NCBI RefSeq assembly: GCF_024343615.1
Contig: NZ_RJUB01000137.1
Span: forward strand, 1 to 49,512
Source: Ferruginibacter sp. HRS2-29
Lineage (GTDB): Bacteria; Bacteroidota; Bacteroidia; Chitinophagales; Chitinophagaceae
Reading direction: 5' to 3'
DNA length: 49,512 bases
The notes under the pieces are model-generated. The model ran no database searches, was not told the DNA's origin, and saw only the letters and a list, made by a program, of their open reading frames with translations. The translations under genes and the position numbers were made by a program. Shown piece after piece: positions 43,417 to 49,512 of the stretch; the first letter of the stretch is position 1; each line of letters starts with the position of its first letter.

Positions 43417-43715
43417 TTTTATATTTTTAAGTTATTAGAGGATTGCAGACGACTTAGATATTTACGATGACAAAGGTCGCAAACCCTATTCATATTTTGT
43501 ATCAACCTGATGGTCAGTTCAATCATATAAATATCCAAAAACTGAAATGCTGCCTCTCAAATACTAAATTTGTCTTTGTTGAAAATGAAATAATTCTCAG
43601 TGAAGGACATAAGGCTACGGTACAGCAATACTACCAATTTCATTTCATAAAAGCAAGCTTTCCGAAAACCTACTTTTTCCTCTGAAACTGTTACAATCTA
43701 GTAATCTAATTAATT
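43417..43715. other. Intergenic region with a doubtful plus-strand frame
   Basis: A 72-codon plus-strand frame (43467-43685) reads QPDGQFNHINIQKLKCCLSN and KFVFVENEIILSEGHKATVQ. It has some LytTR-like flavour but no strong family match. It lies between two minus-strand genes. I do not call it. Confidence 0.4.
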
Positions 43716-43922
43716 TTAATAACAATACCGGCATGCTCTTCTGTGCTTTTCCGCTACTGTCGAAATATCTACGGCTTCAATATCAGTAGTGCATCTTTTC
43801 AAGCCCTGGCAATGGTTGGTGCGGTGGTAGACTTTGGATTGAGGGCCATTGCAGAGGTAAACGGTGCTATTATTTGAACAACCGAAAAAACCCAGGACAA
43901 TCATGAAAAGGAATTTCTTCAT
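43716..43922 (-). CDS. Small Cys-rich lipoprotein (family copy 2)
   Basis: A 68-residue lipoprotein; I chose the ATG at 43922 (MKKFLFMIVLGFFGCSNNS) over the ATG at 43931, as it gives a proper signal and lipobox. The mature part reads TVYLCNGPQSKVYHRTNHCQ, then GLKRCTTDIEAVD, ending CRYC. Cys and His spacing matches the protein at 25535-25774 exactly in kind (VYLC, YH, CQG, CTT, CxxC). The pattern hints at zinc binding. It lies 41 bases after the vWA-like lipoprotein gene and may be part of its unit. Confidence 0.65.
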   Translation of the reverse strand: MKKFLFMIVLGFFGCSNNSTVYLCNGPQSKVYHRTNHCQGLKRCTTDIEAVDISTVAEKHRRACRYCY

Positions 43923-43963
43923 TAGAATCAATAAATTTTTATTCTAAAAAATTCTTTATTCTT

Positions 43964-44929
43964 TTAATAGGACAAAAAGTCTGCAATATGTTTTTCAGTA
44001 TAAACGGGCTGTCCGGTTGGCCATAAAGCAAATTTCCCAACGCCCATTTCATTTAACCATTTCGTCCAGTATTTTTTCAGGATATCTACATCAACCGGAC
44101 TTTCTAATGGAGGGGATAATTCCAGTACCAATATCTCAATGTTTTTAAGGTTATCATTCACTTTAATCAGACCATAGTTTTTTTGATCAAATTCGTTTTC
44201 CAATAAGTTTCGGTTTCGGAATCTTTTAAAGTGTTCAAATGACTTCTCAATATAGGAATACCGGTTTCCTTTATTGTATTTTTCATTCTCATCATAAACA
44301 TAACCATCGGTTAAAATAACCAGGATATTTCGGAATACAGAAGTATCTTCCATACAATTATTTACTTCATCTTTCATAAAGCGAAAGATATTTGAACCGG
44401 GGTATTTACCATTTTTAGTTGCCAGGTCATAAATTTTATTTAGACCGCTTGAGAACCCGACGTCCAGATTTTGATAAAGGACTTTGTTTTTTTTTGCCGC
44501 CTCGCCAGAGTTGCCTGCCTGGCACGAAACATTCAGGTCCTTTGCTATCCTGGCAATCTCAGCATCGTTAGGCTCCGGATAAAAGAATACTTTTATTTTA
44601 GCTTGAGTTTTAAAGACATTAAAGGCAGCCACATTATTTTTAAATGCCTGGCATAAAACCATAATGGCGGAAATGTCTCTTTGCTTTTGAGCGGGTTGTT
44701 TCGGATTTACTTTTAGATCAATTCTGTCTGATAAATCAAGTAAAATATTGATGTTTAATTGCTTCTTTTTTTCGCTCGCCAATTGGTTGCTTTCATCTTC
44801 TAATGTTGAAATTTGAAGAGAGGTATCAGGTATTGCTGACATCCCATCAGAGTCCCTTATTTTATCAACATGATTGCAACTTGTGAGAAAGGCCAGAAAG
44901 CTATAAGTTAATAATATAAATAGTTTCAT
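43964..44929 (-). CDS. vWA-like lipoprotein
   Basis: I chose the ATG at 44929 because it opens a lipoprotein signal (KLFILLTYSFLAFLTSCN, lipobox Cys). The in-frame ATG at 44983 would overlap the previous gene. The 321-residue mature part has a vWA-like fold: NINILLDLSDRID (D-x-S-x), a middle helix block, and ILVILTDGYVYDE. Metal-site residues D-x-S and T-D-G are in place, so it may bind Mg2+ and a protein partner. It begins 1 base after the stop of the coiled-coil membrane protein at 44931, and the two form an operon. vWA proteins often act with ATPases or as structural parts. The role is unknown. Confidence 0.7.
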   Translation of the reverse strand: MKLFILLTYSFLAFLTSCNHVDKIRDSDGMSAIPDTSLQISTLEDESNQLASEKKKQLNINILLDLSDRIDLKVNPKQPAQKQRDISAIMVLCQAFKNNVAAFNVFKTQAKIKVFFYPEPNDAEIARIAKDLNVSCQAGNSGEAAKKNKVLYQNLDVGFSSGLNKIYDLATKNGKYPGSNIFRFMKDEVNNCMEDTSVFRNILVILTDGYVYDENEKYNKGNRYSYIEKSFEHFKRFRNRNLLENEFDQKNYGLIKVNDNLKNIEILVLELSPPLESPVDVDILKKYWTKWLNEMGVGKFALWPTGQPVYTEKHIADFLSY

Positions 44930-44930
44930 A

Positions 44931-46229
44931 TTAAACACTTTGGATTTGGTTATTATTAACTTGAACGAAGTTTTTAGTAACATTACTTAGTTCGCTGCGC
45001 AACAGATTCTTTTTTTCTTCTGTGGTAAGTAAGCCTCCTTCAACATATTGGAACCAACCGCTCGAAAATTGATAGACAATGTGTTCAAAGTCTTTCGCTC
45101 TGAAAAAAGTAGCTTCCAGATCTTTTTCGGTCGCTTTAATTTCCTTTTCAGCTTCAGACATTTTAGAATTAAGCTCATCAACTTTACCCTGATGCACTTT
45201 CAATTCTTTTTCAATTTCTTTTATTTCACCCTCACGGATTTTAATTTGAACCTTTACGACATCAAATTTTTCATATTCTGCCATTAATTTATCAAAAAGA
45301 AGACCCCAGATTAAATAGGTCACGAATCCGGCAAAAATTATCAACCAGAAATTTATGTCGTGGACAGCCTGGCTAAAACTATATGGCAGACGATTATTAT
45401 CTATAATCATAATTGTTTCCAGGTCATATACTTTTTTTACTATTTCGTAAGCAATTATATAATCCAGACCGAAGGTGATAATTATAAGACATGCAAGTGA
45501 AAGATATTTCCATCTTGTCTTTTGCTCGTTGAACTTATGTATCAAATATCCGAGAGCCAGAAAAATAAATGGCATGGAAACAACTAATACAAAAGCTGGA
45601 ATACCTGCGTAAAAAGCCTTTGTGAGGGCTGTAGCATCAAAAATGGAATTTGCGACATTTATATCATCTGGTTTAAATTCTCTGAAAAATGCGGAATATG
45701 AAGCTGATGTATAAAATATCCATAAATAGACGGTAAGAAGAATTCCTATGAGAATGCCGAATCCAAAAGAAATTTTATTTGGTTTTTCCTTTTGATATAA
45801 TGAAGGGTCCCTCCGAATGCTACCTATTTCAGCCTTAAGATCTTTAATTCTGTTGGTGAATGTTGGAATGGTGTCATTCTTAATCTGATCAATTTTAATT
45901 TTGAAACTTTCGATGTCTATTTTTAAGGAATCGATTTTTTTTCGAAATGGTACTTTTAATCTTTCCTGTTCAACCTCATCTCTTCTTAATTTATCTTTAA
46001 AAGTTTCGAAAATTTTATTTAGTTCTATTTCAAGTGAGATGGGATTTGCTCCATGATTTTTGGACTGAAAAAACCCGTATTTTTTATAGGTATATTGCCC
46101 TTCATATCTGGATCCTTCCGCAGAGGCAGTTTTAGACGATTCACCATCAACTGTCGGTATTTCATTTGAAGCTGTAGCATCGGTGTCCTCTTTCGGCCTG
46201 CCGTTTGCATTTAAGAAATTTAGATCCAT
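44931..46229 (-). CDS. Multi-pass membrane protein with long coiled coils
   Basis: The start is set at ATG 46229 (MDLNFLNANGRPKED). An ATG at 46262 is only 2 bases past the -7 box, so its RNA would have almost no leader; from 46229 the leader is about 30 bases, as in the sister promoter at 28740. The 432-residue protein has a disordered N-terminus (to ~85), a coiled coil (DKLRRDEVEQERLKVPFR on), four membrane helices (about 160-330) and a second coiled coil with a Glu/Lys tail. It may be a membrane scaffold for the vWA lipoprotein that follows 1 base on. The family is not recognised. Confidence 0.7.
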   Translation of the reverse strand: MDLNFLNANGRPKEDTDATASNEIPTVDGESSKTASAEGSRYEGQYTYKKYGFFQSKNHGANPISLEIELNKIFETFKDKLRRDEVEQERLKVPFRKKIDSLKIDIESFKIKIDQIKNDTIPTFTNRIKDLKAEIGSIRRDPSLYQKEKPNKISFGFGILIGILLTVYLWIFYTSASYSAFFREFKPDDINVANSIFDATALTKAFYAGIPAFVLVVSMPFIFLALGYLIHKFNEQKTRWKYLSLACLIIITFGLDYIIAYEIVKKVYDLETIMIIDNNRLPYSFSQAVHDINFWLIIFAGFVTYLIWGLLFDKLMAEYEKFDVVKVQIKIREGEIKEIEKELKVHQGKVDELNSKMSEAEKEIKATEKDLEATFFRAKDFEHIVYQFSSGWFQYVEGGLLTTEEKKNLLRSELSNVTKNFVQVNNNQIQSV

Positions 46230-46263
46230 AGTTTTGAAGTTTTGAATTGTATTTGCTTTCATT

Positions 46264-46308
46264 CAAAACTAACAACCAGTTCAACCGAATTCTTACGGGA
46301 AACCGTAA
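46264..46308 (-). promoter_or_regulatory. Dyad promoter of the coiled-coil/vWA operon
   Basis: On the minus strand a perfect dyad TTACGG-TTTC-CCGTAA (46293-46308) is followed after 21 bases by TAGTTTTG (46264-46271), the -7 box. The spacing is identical to that at the DUF4352 gene (28740-28784). This site lies next to the LuxR-type regulator gene at 46362. Confidence 0.8.
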
Positions 46309-46361
46309 ACAGTTCAGAATTCTTAAAACATGCAAAAACTTAATTATTAACAATAGGCATC

Positions 46362-47009
46362 CTACAACAACCCTGCATCCTTCAACTTCAGCACCAGCTG
46401 CTCATTCTTCAAAAAACCAAATTCATCCCGAAGCTTCTTCAGTGTTTTTTCAATAGTGCTGGCACTGCATTCGAGTTGGTCTGAAATTTCTTTCTGGCGA
46501 TGCCCTTCGGCGAGTAGCCGGATGATGCTGATATCAAAGTCGGTAAATTCGTAGGCTTTGGTTTGCTTCAGGAGCAGGGAAGTTTCACGGGAGTAATAAC
46601 GGTCGCCTTTGGTGATCGCTTCAAAAGCAAGTTTAAGTTCTTTCACATCATGGCGGGCTTTGCGTACAAAGCCATCGATGTGCATTTCATCATACAGTGA
46701 TTTTATTTTCGCCGGTTTGTTTTCCGAAGAAAATACGATGACCCTGATATCCGGCTGCACTTCCCTGGCGGCCTTTATCAGTTCAAAACCATCTTTGATT
46801 GTTTGAGATGTTCCGTCGTCATCGAAGTAGAGGTCGGTGATGAGCACTTCATACGGCTTGTCGGCATTTTTGGCTACTTTGATCCTGTTGAGTGCGTCAT
46901 CGCAATAATAAAAATAATCGCTTTGCAGGATGCGGAGGTCTTCCATCACTTTTTGTACGGATAGGTTGGAGCTTTCGTGGTCTTCGGCGATAATAACTTT
47001 TTCAATCAT
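46362..47009 (-). CDS. LuxR-type response regulator
   Basis: A 215-residue regulator. The receiver has Glu9/Asp10 (IIAEDHESSN), phospho-acceptor Asp59 in EVLITDLYFDDDG, and a SSENKP/FVRKARHD region with its Lys. The C-terminal HTH reads FTDFDISIIRLLAEGHRQKE, then ECSASTIEKTLKKLRDEFG. It lies 6 bases after the stop of the kinase gene on the same strand, so the two form a two-component system. It is the best candidate to bind the TTACGG dyads, one of which sits 54 bases downstream of its stop. Confidence 0.85.
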   Translation of the reverse strand: MIEKVIIAEDHESSNLSVQKVMEDLRILQSDYFYYCDDALNRIKVAKNADKPYEVLITDLYFDDDGTSQTIKDGFELIKAAREVQPDIRVIVFSSENKPAKIKSLYDEMHIDGFVRKARHDVKELKLAFEAITKGDRYYSRETSLLLKQTKAYEFTDFDISIIRLLAEGHRQKEISDQLECSASTIEKTLKKLRDEFGFLKNEQLVLKLKDAGLL

Positions 47010-47015
47010 GATTTT

Positions 47016-48683
47016 TTAAGATTGGGTAGGAAAATCGATGGCAACGGATGCGCCGCCTTTGTCATTTTTTCCAAAAGTAACTTTCCCGTTCAGGGAATTA
47101 ATACGGCTAACCGTATTTTTCAACCCTTTTCCCCAACCGGTTTCGGTAGCAGGAAAACCAACTCCATCATCTTTATAATGAATATAGGCGGTGCCATCCT
47201 GCTTTTTAAACTGTACCACCACATTTTTTGCACCGCTGTGTTTTTTCATGTTTACCATCAATTCTTTGAGCACCAGCTGCAGCTCCTGCTTTTGAACCGG
47301 GGAGATATTGCTCCAGAATTCCGGTTGGTTACCTACGATGAATATACTGGTATCGTCATTGGAAAAAGCGTTGAGCAGTTCATGGATCTGCGCATCATAG
47401 GATTTATCGTTGTTGTGAGAGGATGTATCTTCATGAGAGATGTTGCGCGACTTTTCATACAGGTCTTCGATCTTGTTGATGAGGGGTTCTTTGTCGATGG
47501 TAGTTTTATGCTCGAGCTCGTTCATGATGCCGTAAAGGCCGTTGGCGACTACGTCGTGCACTTTTTGGGAGGTTTTTAGTTTGGAGTTGCGGATGGCATT
47601 CTCAGAGTCTTGTTTGATCCTCTTTTTGCGTTTATCGTTCCAGAACATAATTCCTGCAATCACGATCACTGCACCGATTATTAATGAATATATCCAAACC
47701 CATTGATTGGAAACGGATCTTTTTAACTCTTTGTTCTCAGCTGTGCTTTTTTCAAGATCGTATCTTCTTAAAGCAAATCGAATTTTTGATGTATCTCTTG
47801 ATAACTGAAAACTGTCATTGAGTTTTTTATAACGTTTGTGCCAATGATCTTTAGCTTCGGAAGAGTTATTGAAACTTACAAGCTTATCAACCGCATCCAG
47901 GAGGTCGTCAAAGCTTTTGGTGGTGGTTGCCTGAGAGTAGAGTTTTTCAGCATACCATAAAGCGGAATCGCGATTTGATTTTGTATAATATTCAGAAAGG
48001 TGAGCGTAGCTGGCATTTAATCCTAAAATATTTTTATCATCACGTCGAATTTTCAGAGCCTGCCAAAACTCCGGCAGCGCATAATAGCCAGTATCCCGCA
48101 ACCATTTAGTTTTAGCCTTGTTATCAATTGTTCTTGCCAAGAGGCCCGCATCTGCAGGCTTAAGGGAAAGTATTGAATCATAAATGGAAATAGCCGTATT
48201 ATAAACTTTCTTTTTCTGGAACGAAGTGGCTTTTCCGTTCATAATTTCCATTATGTAATCCTTTCCTTTGAAGTATGGTATTGCCTTGTCATAATACTCA
48301 ATTGCTTTGTCATATTCGATGGAATTATACTTAACATTACCTAATAACGTGTAGGTATAGCCCAATTCGACACGATGATTTTCATTATTTGTATCTAATG
48401 TTCTAAGTGCATTTACAAGGTTTTCTTCAGCACCATATAGATCTCCAAATTGCCATTGTATCTCACCCATAAATTTGTATGCTGAGCCTTTTTTTAATGT
48501 ATCGTCGGCATTATTAACATAGCGGTTGAAATAATAGAAGGCAGAATCAAAATTATCATAATACCAATAGTTATAACCGCGGTCGTAATCTGTGTACTTA
48601 TCCGCCTTTCTTTGTGAAAAGCAGCTAGAGCTCATAAAGATTGAGAGGATTATAATAAACAAGAATGGGCAGGATGATTTCAT
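47016..48683 (-). CDS. TPR-containing sensor histidine kinase
   Basis: A 555-residue kinase with signal peptide (residues 1-23, ending CFSQ). The periplasmic half (about 30-320) is built of TPR repeats (FDSAFYYFNRYVNNADDTL, then ELGYTYTLLGNVKYNSIEYD). Then a membrane helix (WIYSLIIGAVIVIAGIMFW), a HisKA_3-like segment with TSQKVHDVVANGLYGIMN, and an HATPase domain: QLVLKELMVNMKKHSGAKN (N box), YKDDGVGFPA and GKGLKNTVSRI. Kinases of this build sense peptides or wall products through the TPR part. It acts through the regulator 6 bases on. The signal is unknown. Confidence 0.85.
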   Translation of the reverse strand: MKSSCPFLFIIILSIFMSSSCFSQRKADKYTDYDRGYNYWYYDNFDSAFYYFNRYVNNADDTLKKGSAYKFMGEIQWQFGDLYGAEENLVNALRTLDTNNENHRVELGYTYTLLGNVKYNSIEYDKAIEYYDKAIPYFKGKDYIMEIMNGKATSFQKKKVYNTAISIYDSILSLKPADAGLLARTIDNKAKTKWLRDTGYYALPEFWQALKIRRDDKNILGLNASYAHLSEYYTKSNRDSALWYAEKLYSQATTTKSFDDLLDAVDKLVSFNNSSEAKDHWHKRYKKLNDSFQLSRDTSKIRFALRRYDLEKSTAENKELKRSVSNQWVWIYSLIIGAVIVIAGIMFWNDKRKKRIKQDSENAIRNSKLKTSQKVHDVVANGLYGIMNELEHKTTIDKEPLINKIEDLYEKSRNISHEDTSSHNNDKSYDAQIHELLNAFSNDDTSIFIVGNQPEFWSNISPVQKQELQLVLKELMVNMKKHSGAKNVVVQFKKQDGTAYIHYKDDGVGFPATETGWGKGLKNTVSRINSLNGKVTFGKNDKGGASVAIDFPTQS

Positions 48684-48706
48684 GAAATTTGATTTTCCTT
48701 AAATAT

Positions 48707-48740
48707 AAAAAGAAAGGCAGAGATTACTCTGCCTTTCTTT
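48707..48740 (-). terminator. Rho-independent terminator
   Basis: A perfect 14-bp stem (AAAGAAAGGCAGAG / CTCTGCCTTTCTTT) with a 4-base loop, followed on the minus strand by TTTTTATA. It lies 8 bases past the stop of the small gene at 48748-48948. Confidence 0.9.
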
Positions 48741-48747
48741 GGAGGAA

Positions 48748-48948
48748 TTAATTCCCGCCACCTCCTGGAGGAGGGGGTGGGGGTGGTGGAACAGGTGGTT
48801 TTGGAGTGCCACCTAGCTCTCCTCCGGTATCCCCGTTGGTGGTTACTGTGCCGCCAACATGTATCAGGTTACAGTTGCCGTGATTTTGCAATGTGTGGGT
48901 CGGGTTAGGGCATAAGAGTCCTGCCAACCATATAATGATCTCTATCAT
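48748..48948 (-). CDS. Small Pro/Gly-rich protein
   Basis: A 66-residue frame: a hydrophobic start (MIEIIIWLAGLLCP), a middle with Asn/His/Thr/Gly, and a tail of Pro and Gly (KPPVPPPPPPPPGGGGN). A perfect terminator directly follows, which supports a real short gene. The N-terminal hydrophobic stretch may be a signal or anchor and the Pro/Gly tail an extended linker. Function is unknown. It lies directly upstream of the kinase gene, with the terminator between. Confidence 0.5.
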   Translation of the reverse strand: MIEIIIWLAGLLCPNPTHTLQNHGNCNLIHVGGTVTTNGDTGGELGGTPKPPVPPPPPPPPGGGGN

Positions 48949-49334
48949 TTTTCGTGATTTTAATTGTTAAGGAAATAGTTTGGCCTGCCAGGTTCGCGGG
49001 CCTGGTGCGGCAGTTTTTGTAAGTAGCGCTCCTTACATTTTGGCGGGAAGAAAGAGTGTCGGTAGCGGGGTGGGTTAACAACTTCCCTTGCTGGCTAACT
49101 TTGCCGCTACCTTCACACTCAGCAGATCAATCAGTTTTTTTATTTTGTTACCGATCGATCACAATGTAAACATACCATCGGCTAACAGCCTGGGTAGCAT
49201 GTTATTCCGAAGATTCCTATCATTCCGAAGATTCCGGTTTTCCGTATCCTGAAATTCCGGCTTGAAGTATTTTTACAGGGAAACAATTCCAATAATTCCA
49301 ATAATTGTATATTTAGTCTGAAGCAACTTTACTT
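48949..49334. other. Gene-free region with short repeats
   Basis: No gene seen. It contains a loose inverted pair (GTGTCGGTAGCGG near 49058 and CCGCTACCTTCACAC near 49105) and two short direct repeats: ATTCCGAAGATTCC at 49204 and 49222, and ATTCCAATA twice near 49290. The region probably holds the promoter of the gene at 49335. Confidence 0.5.
49204..49235. repeat. Two 14-base direct repeats, period 18
   Basis: ATTCCGAAGATTCC occurs at 49204-49217 and again at 49222-49235, and a third partial ATTCCGG follows. ATTCCAATA also repeats downstream. They lie 100 bases before the start of the last gene and may be protein-binding sites. Confidence 0.55.
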
Positions 49335-49512
49335 ATGCCCCTGGATTTTGCCGATTATACCAAACTGCTGAAACGAACTTATTATAAGAGGCGTGCAGAC
49401 AACGAACTCTCGTTGTTATTGGCTCAATCTACCCCAGCCAAGATCAGGCAGGCATGTTTGCATGTGTATAAAGAGCGGTTTGAAAAACAAGATCTGCAGG
49501 CGCTGAAGAAAG
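49335..49512 (+). CDS. Hypothetical protein, 5' end only
   Basis: An ATG-started frame open to the window edge (59 codons). It reads LDFADYTKLLKRTYYKRRAD, NELSLLLAQSTPAKIRQACL, then HVYKERFEKQDLQALKK: soluble, basic and helical. No domain can be named from the part visible. The end lies outside the window. Confidence 0.6.
   Translation, partial: MPLDFADYTKLLKRTYYKRRADNELSLLLAQSTPAKIRQACLHVYKERFEKQDLQALKK

Noticed and set aside
43467..43685. A 72-codon plus-strand frame that could be a LytTR remnant
   Set aside because: No strong family pattern and no ribosome site seen. It sits between minus-strand genes.
1..49512. CRISPR arrays, tRNA, rRNA, transposase or integrase genes
   Set aside because: I looked for regularly spaced short repeats, cloverleaf-type runs and transposase or recombinase proteins and found none that hold up. 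The repeats present lack CRISPR spacing.

Overview
The window comes from a Bacteroidota chromosome, most likely a Chitinophagaceae-like soil or freshwater organism. The evidence is a giant secreted protein with a type IX secretion (Por) sorting tail, TlpA-type thioredoxin lipoproteins, AraC and HisKA_3/LuxR regulators, KilA-N and DUF3800 genes, and promoters with the Bacteroidota -7 element (TAnnTTTG). No tRNA, rRNA or CRISPR array was seen. Species cannot be read from sequence alone.

Layout. 1-8500: a small gene, a decayed reading frame, a 1815-residue secreted repeat/beta-helix protein and an S41 peptidase. 8500-12250: short plus-strand genes of unknown function, two of them disrupted (a DUF1311 gene by a stop, a DUF3592 gene by a frameshift), with two copies of a CGTTA(T)GCGGCA motif that look like cassette-recombination remnants. 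12295-17114: housekeeping-like genes (thioredoxin lipoprotein, esterase, AraC regulator) and an 84-bp triplicated repeat. 17499-19169: a stand-alone GmrSD-like DUF262/HNH defence gene. 19231-25774: a membrane protein and histidine kinase facing a minus-strand cluster of two paralogous unknown proteins and a CdtB/DNase I-like (EEP) protein, then a LuxR-type regulator, a K+ channel and a Cys-rich lipoprotein. 25860-26480: a dense GC-rich repeat patch. 26509-28703: rmuC and a DUF4352 protein. 29010-36305: an AT-rich defence-like island with broken KilA-N and TRYPCO2-like genes, DUF3800, an XRE regulator, and a DNA methylase/PD-(D/E)XK nuclease pair. 36594-39922: a coiled-coil gene, an HTH gene with palindromic operators, and a serine hydrolase. 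40145-41341: four truncated genes joined end to end. 41551-43416: a DUF3696 ATPase plus PIN nuclease pair. 43716-48948: a Cys-rich lipoprotein, a vWA-like lipoprotein plus membrane coiled-coil protein, and a two-component system. The last 178 bases hold the start of another gene.

The strongest new observation is regulatory. A dyad TTACGG-N4-CCGT(AA/TT) lies 25 or 26 bases before a TTTG -7 element at four places: before the DUF4352 gene, before a truncated XRE copy, before the intact XRE gene, and before the coiled-coil/vWA operon. The spacing suggests one activator, plausibly the LuxR-type regulator at 46362-47009, controlling a scattered regulon. Other candidates for undescribed systems are the EEP plus paralog operon (21183-23686), the methylase/nuclease pair (32599-36305), the ATPase/PIN pair (41551-43416) and the vWA/coiled-coil membrane pair (43964-46229).
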